A model generated the notes under the pieces. It had not been told where the DNA came from. It was given only the letters and a program-made list of their open reading frames with translations, and did not search any database. From contig QLIY01000119.1 in assembly GCA_003260075.1 (NCBI GenBank), positions 62,001 through 126,000 on the forward strand: a DNA stretch of 64,000 nt. Direction: 5' to 3'. The translations under genes were made by a program, and so were the position numbers. This document shows positions 52,801 through 62,822 of this stretch, piece by piece (within the stretch, counting starts at the first letter, position 1; every line of letters starts with the position of its first letter). The DNA is from Phallusia mammillata. Its lineage: Eukaryota; Chordata; Ascidiacea; Phlebobranchia; Ascidiidae.

Positions 52801-55550
52801 TCTTTCCAGGACCTGTGCTCAAGAAAAATATAATTAGCAGTTGGAAAAGTTTTTACCTCTACTCCATCTTCTCCTGTATAGCCACATCTGGATACACGAC
52901 AGTTAGGAATTCCAAATATTATGTCCTCAACATTTGTCATAAATGGAAGTTCAGACAGTTTTTGCTTCATTCCATTTTGGAGAACATCAACCATAGCTGG
53001 TCCTGGGCCCCCCCCCCACACAAGTAGCATATGTTCTGTTGCCTATATTATACCATTACACCACAAAAATCTTTCGTTTGTGGTGCGCAGAAACATACTA
53101 AAACGTTTTACACTTTAGGGGCTAGCGGGGTAAATATTGGGGTTATCAAGTCAAACGAAGCAGAGGACACATCTACATGACCATATCTACCATCTGCGAA
53201 AGTTTCATCCAAATCCATCAAAGATTTGATGCCAAAAGTGCATGGACAAACTTCGGCGGAAAAAAGAAAAAAAACTGAGTGAAATCAAGATGNAAAAAGA
53301 AAAAAAAAACTGAGTGAAATCAAGATGCGTCCCCTTCAGGGAAGGAGACCCATAATAAGCATCCTTAAATCATTTCTGCAAAACAAGACAGAGTGTGTAC
53401 TTTATGTGCCATTGAAAGCTGGCAAAAGAATAATGTTGAGGCATGTATGCCTACAACAAAACCAATTCCAAACTAAAAACAGTTTTAATGTGTCTGCAAG
53501 ACAAATCTGCACAAACAAGCTGATACTAGAAAATATAAATCATAGTACGACAGGTCCAACAGGGTAGCTCGAATAAGTCAGTCACGAAGCTGCCCACAGT
53601 TGGCAAGGCACTGGCTAGAAAAAGTTAACCTGTGGTGGTATTCGAACCCACAACAGTGTCTTTCCAGGACCTGTGCTCAAGAAAAATATAATTAGCAGTT
53701 GGAAAAGTTTTTACCTCTACTCCATCTTCTCCTGTATAGCCACATCTGGATACACGACAGTTAGGAATTCCAAATATTATGTCCTCAACATTTGTCATGA
53801 ATGGAAGTTCGGACAGTTTTTGCTTCATTCCATTCTGCAGAACATCAACCATAGCTGGTCCTGGAAACATCATTAAAGCAAATCTTGAACCAATTCTTTA
53901 AACAGTTGATACTACTCTATTCATTTTAAAATCTTTAATTACACAAAAATCTAGACAATATTTAACATGTCAAATGCCCGTTTAACGTCTTTAACTGAAA
54001 TCAAACCAATATAAAAGCATATCAAACCTAAAAATTGGTGTTAAACATGGTCTAAAATGGTAAAACTTCCGGACATATATATTGTTGCAACAATGGGTTG
54101 TTTGTTTTACCTTGCAATGCCAAAAGTCCATTGTCATTGTGCTCAATCAAAACATCTCCTCCCTGGCTTTTAAATGACTGGACCTGATCCTGCAAAAATA
54201 CAAAGTCTTTGCGTAAACAGTTTGGCTGGCCACACAAACATAACGACATGTGAAGCATATGTTTTTAGTTTAGGATCAGTTTTCAATAACAAACCTTAAA
54301 GTGTGCTTTAATTTTGTCTGAGCAGCCAGCATTGGAAACAACATACAGGTATCCTTCATTTGTTTTGTTGATAATAAGGTCGTCAAGAATTCCACCATTT
54401 TCATTGGTTAACAAACTAAGTGTGCCAGAATTCACCCCCCCCCCGGAAACAACATACAGGTATCCTTCATTTGTTTTGTTGATAATAAGGTCATCCAGAA
54501 TTCCACCATTTTCATTGGTTAACAAACTAAGCGTGCCAGAATTCGCATTCAGGCCTTTAATATCACCTACCACCAGACTTTCAATGAAAGATTCTTTGTC
54601 TTTGCCATAGATCTGAAAAAAACATAGTTCGTGTTCATTAAAAATTTGTATTTATAACCAATTTTTTGTTAATGACATAAAAAACATTAAAGTTTACAGT
54701 ACAGTAAAGAAAGCTAACTAACTTATGTGGCAAATTTGTATAAAAAAAACAAGTGAGTTTCAGAAGAAACGCTTCATGGTAAAAAAAATAAAAAATCATT
54801 TAACCCAATAAAGTGTTCATGTTGTTTGTGACCCTCATTTTGTCTATCTTTTTCATGTATACAATCTAAACTAAGCCAAAAAACAGAACAGCCAAAAATG
54901 GACCCTGTACCTTAGTTTGCAGCATATGTGACACATCAAATAGTGAAGCTTGCTTCCTTGTATGATGATGTGAGGCTTTAATTCCCAATGCTTTGTATTG
55001 TACTGGCATCATCCAGCCAGCAAAGTCCACCATTTTTCCATCATGCTTTTTGTGAAAGTCATATAAGACTGTTTTCTTTGGTGTATCCTAAATCAAAACA
55101 TGTTATAGTTTCTCTTGATTGCAAAATAACTTCCTTGTTCATTTTAATAAATGCCAATGTATACCACTTTTATTAATTTAGGTTTGTTTTATGTTCGAAA
55201 ACTGTTTGCTTGTAGGTATTATCAAACGTAGTCTTTATGGATGTAAAACATCATACACAGAATATTTGAAAACATTCAACCTAAAAAGTCATAAAAATAA
55301 GTCTAATTTCAAATGCTTTAACAACTGACCAAGTCTGTTACTTCAAACTCTTTCTATTTATCTTCAGCCATTAATATTTACCATGGAAACAATACCAATT
55401 TGGCAATTACCAGCTATGTGAAATTCATTTTGTGAAAAATAAACGTAAATAGGTGACTTATTTTACCTGATAAAGTACGTTTCCACAGGAAAACTTTCTA
55501 CAGAAGTGAAGACCAACAACGGAACGGCATTTCTGAGGTAGGTTGTTCAT
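49803..55550 (-). CDS. AMT: Aminomethyltransferase, mitochondrial (glycine cleavage T-protein)
   Basis: T-protein of the mitochondrial glycine cleavage system: takes the aminomethyl group from lipoylated H-protein, releases ammonia and forms methylene-THF. Exons: 55550-55467 ([12 protein letters not shown], a basic presequence), 55087-54911 ([18 protein letters not shown]), 54612-54295, 54189-54111, 53860-53715 ([14 protein letters not shown]), 51799-51619 ([18 protein letters not shown]), 50506-50390 and 50020-49803 (stop TAA). Phases agree, and after removing an artificial repeat in exon 3 the protein is about 402 aa (human 403). [12 protein letters not shown] and [14 protein letters not shown] are GCV_T family signatures of the folate-binding fold. 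Exon 5 is duplicated at 53002-52857 and exon 6 at 51267-51087. A candidate untranslated first exon ends near 56636 at a strong donor (plus-strand acgtac), inferred only. Confidence 0.93.
50095..50263. mobile_element. MITE with TAGAGATGCACCGAAT ends, AMT intron
   Basis: 169-bp element with ends tagagatgcaccgaat and attcggtccatctcta and internal attcggtttcagccgaat. Same family as the full-length copy at 61490-61922. The flanks do not give an obvious 8-bp duplication. Confidence 0.72.
50740..51935. repeat. AMT: Duplicated block with AMT exon 6
   Basis: 50735-50855 matches 51405-51525, and 51005-51395 matches 51538-51930. G-runs at 51397 and 51526. Exon copies 51267-51087 and 51799-51619 differ silently (ATT versus ATA at the last Ile). 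Confidence 0.85.
52190..53880. repeat. AMT: About 0.85-kb duplicated block with AMT exon 5 and a SINE
   Basis: 52193-53007 matches 53020-53870. The join is a C-run (53007-53016), and a further short repeat is joined at an N (53293). The exon (53002-52857; 53860-53715) is the same in protein. Each copy also carries a minus-strand tRNA-like B-box (tgggttcgaatacc complement near 52787 and 53642). Confidence 0.85.
54325..54545. repeat. AMT: In-frame duplicate inside AMT exon 3
   Basis: About 100 bp (54334-54432 and 54445-54543) coding [18 protein letters not shown] through [12 protein letters not shown] is repeated and joined by a C-run that reads Gly-Gly-Gly-Val. AMT homologues contain this segment once. 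Confidence 0.92.
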
Positions 55551-56800
55551 TTTCAGAAAAAAATATCTATGATTGTTAGTTAATATTATTGTAGCTGATA
55601 AACAACTGAAAACAATCGCAAATTGAACCTTTTAACTTTTGAAAAAACTCCCTTGGGATTTTCCCAAATAAAAAATAGCCCAAATCATAAAAATGTTTTA
55701 TTAAAGTTACTTTAAAATCTACTTAAATCAGCTAGCGTTTAAAATATTATCTTACAATACACAATAATTCTAAATTTACAATTTTTCGGAATCTAAATCT
55801 TCTTGTTTTTTGATAAGGGCTCATGAATTTTATAGGCAGACCATTTTATTACGTTCACAGGTTTTTGGGTTCAATATTGTACAGCCAATTACGCCTGCCA
55901 TGAAATCTTTTGTGTAGTACTGTGACGTGCAAACCTGTTTACCACACAAGGCATAGCCTATGTTGCGAGTTAATTGGTGTAATTAAGGCCTTTAGACTTA
56001 AATTCAGCGCTACAATCTTAAAAATTTAGAACCTCACTCCACGAAGTTGATCGAAGGCAGTGGTTTTCAACCAGTGGTCCATGATGTATTTAGGTGGTGC
56101 ACAGAACGTTAATCAGTTTGGTGATAAACTGAAAATTTTGCTCAGACAAAATACCCATAAAGGCAATCGAGCTAAAGATGTATAGTACCTGACGGTCGAT
56201 ACGTAAACACACACGTAAATGCAACCTCATTGTGCCTGTGATGATAACGGTACCTTCTCACGAACCTAAAATCACTGCACTAAACCAAACACAAAGATAA
56301 CAACCGTTCTATGATACACACATGATCGTATATGTCTATAAACTTTTAACTTTGTATTATTAAGGGATCTTGGCGCACAAAATTTGTTGATCGTTTTGAT
56401 TGAAGCTGTTGTGTTTATTTTTGGTTCTAACTATAAACTGTTTCTATTACTCAAGCAGAGTAGCCTATGTCTCATTTTCCGATTTCAGGTTTTAGATAGA
56501 ACACAATTCTTCGAACTCCACACACTAAATGCTTGCACTTTCAAATTTGAGTGTGACTTTTTATTCTCACAACCGTTTCACGGTCAAATAACAAACATAA
56601 ATAAAACAATTTAAAACAAAAAAATATACGTACCTTGACCAATAAAATTATGAATTTCCATTTTCGTTTAGGAAACATGTAGCGTAAACATAGCAGATAC
56701 GTTGCGACATAAGTTTCACTGCATTCAACGCTTTTACACAATTTAGCAGGACGTACATTTAATCACGTCCTGACCGCAAAGTGTTTATTCTGATTTTACG
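55551..56800. other. AMT: Upstream region of AMT, no supported coding exon
   Basis: A minus-strand consensus donor (GGTCAAG then gtacgtat, near 56630) and an acceptor (aatcatag) just before the AMT start suggest an untranslated first exon around 56636-56750. A hAT-like fragment (cagtggttttcaaccagtgg) lies at 56059. Confidence 0.4.
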
Positions 56801-56860
56801 CCTTAGTATCAGCCCCCCCCCCACTGTTGACACAGCGCTTTATGATTTGCTGTATCATAC

Positions 56861-57058
56861 CTTCCTGACATGGGGCGTCACCGTTTTCAAGCCAGCGGCG
56901 GGCCCAACAATTTGGCATTTTTTCTCCAGAAGTTGCAAACAAGACGAAATAGCCCCCCCCCCACTGTTGACACAGCGCTTTATGATTTGCTGTATCATAC
57001 CTTCCTGACAAGGGGCGTCACCTTTTTCAAGCCAGCGGCGGGCCCAACAATTTGGCAT
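56861..57058 (-). CDS. Possible short first coding exon, present in two copies
   Basis: Two copies (56918-56861 and 57058-57001) read MPNCWARRWLENGDAPCQE or the same with Lys for Asn, then GAAG followed by a gtatga donor. On this strand the copies differ by one synonymous and one mild replacement change, and by one A just before the ATG, as expected for a coding exon with a 5' UTR. The opposite strand would need two replacements. No downstream exon can be linked confidently; the next candidate to the left (about 56636-56750) stays open in a compatible phase to a stop but has a weak acceptor. Function unknown. Confidence 0.3.
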
Positions 57059-57689
57059 TTTTTTCTCCAGAAGTTGCAAACAAGACGAAATATCCTAGTA
57101 CAGAGCAACAAAACGTTCTTAAAGTAACAAAAACATTTCAGCGTAACATATACGGCTTTTGTTAATAATAATGTAAAAAGGTTTATTGAGTTGACTCCAA
57201 TACGAATTTATCCGTTAGCATGAAACTAGTCAGCTTAAAAACTTTTAAAGTGCAAAGTTGTAGTTATTACAAACAATATTGTGTACCGTTTCAAAAACAA
57301 ATAAGCTATACGTGATGGAACGAATAAACTTCACAAGCGCATAAAGACAATCAATTGCATAAGTGAAGCTGTGTTAAGTTAAAAACAATACATAAAAAAT
57401 ATTGCATGGCAAAACTTAAGTGGCACACCTTAAACTGTGGAAAATATATAATAAGAAAGGTAAATTTGACGTAGAAAACCAAGTCGCTAGAAAATTCTGT
57501 CACTGTCATTCAGATATTATGTTGGCTTTAGCAAAATTATAGGAATTATTAAAGTAATACACATTTAGAAAAAATATTGATCAAGTTTTCGAAAAAAACA
57601 TTCGCTCAAAAAAAACATAAGTGTCATGTGTAAGACAAGTTTAGTTCCACAATAATAATAAAGCCACATGTAAATTGGCTCTGATTTTG

Positions 57690-58143
57690 CTATGTGCTTG
57701 AGTCAGGATATCCCATAAAAGGAGCCCTATCCTGTTCGATATCTCGACGTGCTCTAGTCCATCTTTTCTTACAGCAACTCAACCGTCTTGTACCTTCAAA
57801 ACCGTTAATATAGAAAGACATACCAACGCACAAAAGCATAACAGCCACCACGACGATGATAATAATCAAGGGGGTTAAATTCCACCACAAACCGTCGCTA
57901 GGTGTCGATAACCCCCCCCCCAACAGCCACCACGACGATGATAATAATCAAGGGGGTTAAATTCCACCATAGGCCGTCGCTGGGTGTCGATAGAGTTGCA
58001 AGGTCTGTAGGCAAGGTCCTTGTCGTGGCGTTTGGCCAATCGGCTTGCTCTGTGTTCCCGCCAGATATCAATGACGTAAGGTTTTGTTGCTCTCCGGTAA
58101 GATTCATGGTATATGTCGTACCACACAGTAATGTGTGCGTCAC
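57690..58143 (-). CDS. C-terminal exon of an unrecognised single-pass membrane protein (partial)
   Basis: Minus-strand open exon, open at least from 58143 and ending at TAG (57690-57692), interrupted by a C-run join at 57911-57920 that repeats about 70 bp out of frame. Merging the copies gives a Thr/Asn-rich outside part with N-glycosylation sequons (MNLTG, QNLTS, PNATT), then WWNLTPL, a membrane segment (LIIIIVVVAVMLLCVGMSF), and a basic tail with a Cys-Cys pair (LSCCKKRWTRARR) ending GYPDSST. The layout fits a type I membrane protein with a possible palmitoylation site. No start codon or signal peptide is visible in this exon; an in-frame GTG at 58143 is not a credible start, so upstream exons are expected to the right. 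I do not recognise the family. A candidate AATAAA on the minus strand lies near 57182. Confidence 0.6.
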
Positions 58144-58207
58144 TTCCGGATATCGGTCAGCTGTTGGCGTGATTCGTCATCCAGTTTTGCTTGAAAATCG
58201 TGCTTGA

Positions 58208-59500
58208 CTGAATTAGATTTAATCGCTATCAAACAGCCCTATTTTCTGTGAAGAAAACATGTATAAGACAACTGTTTTTCTTTACAAAGACTGTTTAAAA
58301 ATGCTGTTAAAAAAAACCCATAGGCACTTTGATATTAAAGATTGTGCTGTGACGCATGTAACATATTTTTTTGCCAGAATTAAATTTTCTGACCTACTTT
58401 ATGTCCACATTGCATCAATAACTCTGGATAAGTTTGGCATTAGAAAGCAAATATACTCTCCCTCAATAAAGTATCAGTAAATTCATTTAAATATCATTAA
58501 AATAAAGTAGTTCTATTCCCATCAGGCCGTTATCCAACTCTTTTTATCCCAATATGTTATTTTAAAGATCATCTATTTTGGTTTTCGGCAAATATAACAA
58601 AATTTGAAACCGTCTTTGAATCTCATGATATTTTTGAAGTTTAAAAATTCACGAAAGATCACGTTTTTCAGGTGAAAATTGAAAAAACATAAACAACTAC
58701 ACCGATTAAACAGCTTGCCACCCTTTTAAACTTGTCAAACATGATCGAAACTATCACATCCCTAACGGCGTCTGTACTGTAGCTATTACTAGGAGATATC
58801 CACTATCCAGTACCAGAGGCAACTGTGACGTAACAAATACGCGAGTCGTGCTGTCAGTGAGTGACCGCATTGCAGCTAATGGAACTAATGCCTCATTGTT
58901 TTATGACGCCAGTGATTAAGTGGCTATTAGGCTTGCATCATTACTAAATGAACTTATTAAGTTTGCATCATTACTAAATCAACATGTCAATTCAATGTTA
59001 GCAAATTTGGTTTAACAAAGATGACCGTATTATAAAAGCTATACAAGTTTTTTATTTATGCTTCATTGATAGATAGATTCGTTTATAAAATCAAATTTAT
59101 ATTAAGCTCTTTTGGCAATTGTGTTTTTATTCCGACGTTTTGATGTCCTATACAGGTCGCCTTCACCAGGGTAAAGAAAAAGGAAAAAACAATTGAACGC
59201 AAGCACGTCACAACGGAAAGTATAATGACTCTTTTTTTATCATGCACTGTACTACGCGCATTCAATGTTATTTACCCCGATGGAGGCGACCTGTATAGGA
59301 CGTCGAAACGTCGGTATAAAAACACGATTCCAAGAATAAATTTGATATTATGCCTGGCAGCCACAGCTTATATACTGTTTTCATAGTGTTATACAACGGG
59401 CAAACACAGTATTTTTGATTAAAAAGACATTTAGATCCTAATTACCACTATAATGGTCAATTAAACGAAACCAGCTTGCGTTTTTTTTAAATAGCATCAC
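58208..59500. other. Non-coding interval with an inverted repeat
   Basis: No supported exon. At 59142-59169 and 59282-59313 the motif around cgacctgtataggacgtc occurs in opposite orientations, giving a hairpin of about 28-bp arms with a loop of about 110 bp. Short direct repeats (ttgcatcattactaaat) occur at 58932-58975. Confidence 0.5.
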
Positions 59501-59698
59501 CTTTTATCGATCTTGAGTAATGAACTGAGTCTCAAACGAGCTACGCCAGGAAGTTCTGAACCGTGAACGTCGGCTGAACTTCGGTTGGGAAATTGATCAC
59601 AAATTTTGGCGTGTTTGCTGATTTGCTCAAGCGAGCCCTTTGCAAAATATCCGTTCCCTATCTCGGTAGAGTAGACACAACCAAAAAAACAGTCGATT
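59501..59698 (-). CDS. Candidate internal exon of an unrecognised gene
   Basis: A 198-base block with an acceptor (ttcttag) and donor (AAAAG then gtgatg), open throughout one frame and less AT-rich than its surroundings. The product includes IDCFFGCVYSTEIGNGYF and ELPGVARLRLSSLLKIDK. It needs a preceding exon ending two bases into a codon, which I could not find. It may belong with the exon at 61974-62063, but their phases do not match directly. Function unknown. Confidence 0.25.
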
Positions 59699-61489
59699 CT
59701 AAGAACAGTCACAGCAATCGATTTTAACAGCTACCGATATTGACTGCATTTAATTACAACTTTTTCTAACCCACTGGCATAATCGACTTTCTGTAAATAA
59801 CATAGCTCGCTACTAATAGAAAAAAAAACGTTTCTGGTCTCTAGGTAACCTTTATACAAGCTACTTTTTCAAGCAAGTAAGTCAGTTTAAAGGCGTTCCT
59901 TCCAAAATGGCAAGCAATTTAAAGCGTTTCGTTTATCAAATGGAGGTTTGAAATAGCTTTGGTCAATCGTTTAAGACTGATGTGTTTTAAGCTTCATACT
60001 AAACCCAACTTTACTTTCTAAGCAGAAAGGTACCAATTTCTGTCGAAAATAACGTGTTGTTTACACTGGACAGTAGACCGAGAATGATTTTCTCCCAAAT
60101 AACACGAAATTCCACGTAATTGGAGAGATTTCGGACGCCGTCACGCCGTGAAGCTACGTATGGCTTCCTCTCGGGTGCAATAGCACAAGAAACAAATTAA
60201 TTAATTGTTTTTTGCAGAGGAGTACAATTCAATATCGGAGCTAAATTTCATAAATTCAGAGAATATGACTCAATTAAAATAAGTAAATGAAGGTTTAACG
60301 AATGGTTAGAGCAGTGGTTCCCAACCTTTTTTGACGAATTCATCCCTTAACAATTCAAAACATTTTCCTTCCTTCCTCTTACTACACAGCATATGCTAAA
60401 CCTTACAAAGATCGTTTAAACTTGGGTCTTTTATCGACTTCAACGTTTGCATTACCTGAGCTTAAGTGTGTATTTACAAACTACATGTAAAAATTAAAGT
60501 AAATTCCTCCCCTCAAGTATTAAAATTCTTGCCTGGTTGTGACCACTGGGTAATATATACTGAATAATAAGAGAATAATGCGAAGGTTCAGCATTTTCGT
60601 TGAGATTAAGAACAACTGGTCGGCGCAGTAGGCTTTGGCAAACATCGTATAAATGGTATATCTGCGGACAAAAGACTTTCCGTTAAACCTTCATACTGTG
60701 CGCCCATTCACAAGACAATCACCTCCGTCCAAAACCTGTGTTTATTTTCAGTTCCTTCAATTTTCAGAGAACGATCTCACACAGGTCAAAAATTAAGAGT
60801 GACCTGTTCATACTAACGGTCGACAGAACACTTGGTACCACCTGCCAAATTTATCAAGGCACGCATCTTTTGCTGGCCACTGTGCATGTGATCTGCCCGC
60901 CCAAAGGCAAAGGTGAAAGGCTTGTTATTTTTGTTGACGCTACAAGTTTGCACTAACTTTATGCTAGACTAAAAACAGTGCAATTTTCAGCAATAGGACA
61001 TAGCTTACATATGTTATTCTGAACATCTAAATCTTTTCCCCGAACTTAAACAGGCCTTTCACACCACAATATTTCCATTCTTCTTTAAACAATATCTGTT
61101 TGTTTCTACACAAAGGAACCAGAACACAGAATAGCTTATATACGACAGGCTTCCCTGTGGGCACAATAGGTAAACAAAAGTTCCTAAACCCGTTTCGGGT
61201 ACATCTAGAAACTTGTTTATTCTACCTCTGTCATTTTCATGTTTGAACCGTTGGTTACCTCCCGCAAAATTTTGAATGTTGTATTTGGAGCTTCACAACA
61301 CAAAAGATACCTTTCTAACGCATACCCTAATCTTTGGCTTTACATTAAAATAATTTTAGGTTAGCAAAAATTTTTCATCTACGGTTGAGTTCCCCGCACA
61401 AAGAAACTTTATCGTCATCCAAAGTCAACTACTATTTGCCTTTTTCGTAACAATTTATCCTAATCTTTGACGCATTAGTACATTTTAAG

Positions 61490-61922
61490 TATTGATGTAC
61501 CGAATCGGCGAAATTTCGATTCGGCCGAATCCGAATATTCGGCGGTTTTGCTGAATAAATTCGGCCGAATCAACCGAATCATTATGACGTCACGCGAAGT
61601 CTTACGCTATGCGCTTGACATGAAAACACACGTTTTTTTTACCAGGCAGTTGGTGGAGAATAGTTGTGTTTCGTCCCCCATTTAATTCTGTGAGTTTAAC
61701 ATTGCCTCAAACATGATTTCCAACCCGACAATGAATTACTGATTTTTGTCTGCAGTGGGAAAAACGATAATGTGTCAAAAAATATAATAATTGAGGCGAT
61801 TTTCGTTGGTACTAAGCAAAAAAGACGAGTTTAACGCTTTGAATGTGTGTTTAAAAAAGATTCGGTTTCGGCCGACTCGTAACAAATTATTCGGCCGGAA
61901 CCGAATCTTCGGTACATCTCTA
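61490..61922. mobile_element. Full-length MITE with perfect 8-bp target duplication
   Basis: 433 bp with ends TATTGATGTACCGAA and TTCGGTACATCTCTA (one arm mutated from TAGAGATGTACCGAA), sub-terminal repeats of attcggccgaatc, and flanks attttaag on both sides (61482-61489, 61923-61930). hAT-like by target length. No transposase frame. Confidence 0.85.
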
Positions 61923-61973
61923 ATTTTAAGCCATAAAATACACAATCCACTTGGAATGGTTAACTAACTTTAC

Positions 61974-62063
61974 CTGTTCTTGCCTAGCCTCGGAAATAAA
62001 ACAACATTCCTCAGCCGAAGAAAGCCCTGCCTGGGGTAATTTAACGCTGACACGAGGACTCAT
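61974..62063 (-). CDS. Candidate first coding exon, unknown protein
   Basis: ATG at 62063 followed by 30 codons (starts MSPRVSVKLPQAGL, ends SEARQEQ) and a consensus donor gtaaag. An acceptor-like atacag precedes the open stretch, so a 5' UTR intron is possible. The intron begins only about 50 bases before a MITE (61490-61922). No partner exon was proved. Confidence 0.25.
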
Positions 62064-62590
62064 TCGGTTGAAAGAAACGTGACTATTTCTAGACCAAATT
62101 AACTGTTGAAAGTCTGTATTTTTTACAACAAAGGTTTTTGTCAATGTAGGATCAAGTCAAATGATTAAAACGTACTCTTCAAAAAAGCTTGAGTAGTAAT
62201 ATCGTTTTCGTTTTACATAAACCAATTACATACAACTAGAACTAATACACAACAGACATGCGGCCTGATTGCAAGTTATTCGACATTTCATGAACAATAT
62301 TAGCATTCCAAAGTACACGAAGTATTCCAATTCGTACTTGTTTACCGCCAGCTTGCGTATGTGCATTCGATTGACTTGTGTTAGTCATTCAGCACCAAAA
62401 ACATTGCTACGTTCCTAATCCTGACATAAATAATGTACAGAAAAAGCACGGTACTCCATTAAAAAACACAGTCCAATTACGCATGAAACTGTCACAAAAC
62501 CTTAACCTAGTCCATCTGTTCAACAATCTTTACATAACTACCCGAAAATCCTGAGGCAACTTTTCAATCCTTTTCATTCATCAGCGATGG

Positions 62591-62822
62591 TCAAACCATT
62601 TTGCTGGGAGACTTTTCACTGGAACTGCGGCATGACAGTGCACCTCGCCCGCCAGCATGTTTTGTTTGAGTCACTGGCCTGGAAAGATGAACACGTTAAT
62701 GTGCCTTCTTCTCTTTTGTCCCCCCCCCCCGCTGGGAGACTTTTCACTGGAACTGCGGCATGACAGTGCACCTCGCCCACCAGCATGTTTTGTTTGAGTC
62801 ACTGGCCTGGAAAGATGAACAC
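62591..62822 (-). CDS. Candidate 3'-terminal exon in two copies, unknown gene
   Basis: After a consensus acceptor (tttccag at 62678) an 88-base exon reads PVTQTKHAGGRGALSC then RSSSEKSPSKMV and a TGA stop at 62591. A second copy up to 62822 is cut by the C-run at 62720-62730. The basic, serine-rich tail and GC content above background suggest coding sequence. Upstream exons should lie beyond 62850, where I saw nothing clear. Confidence 0.3.

Noticed and set aside
59907-59948. Plus-strand ATG with 13 codons and a donor-like gtttga (MASNLKRFVYQME)
   Set aside because: Too short to support, and no downstream exon in phase was seen.
60775-60956. Plus-strand frame (YQGTHLLLATVH) vaguely like an exosome RNase PH domain
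   Set aside because: The similarity is a few residues only. No partner exons were found, and the opposite strand has an equally plausible exon-like frame (FTFAFGRADHMHSGQQKM), so neither is supported.
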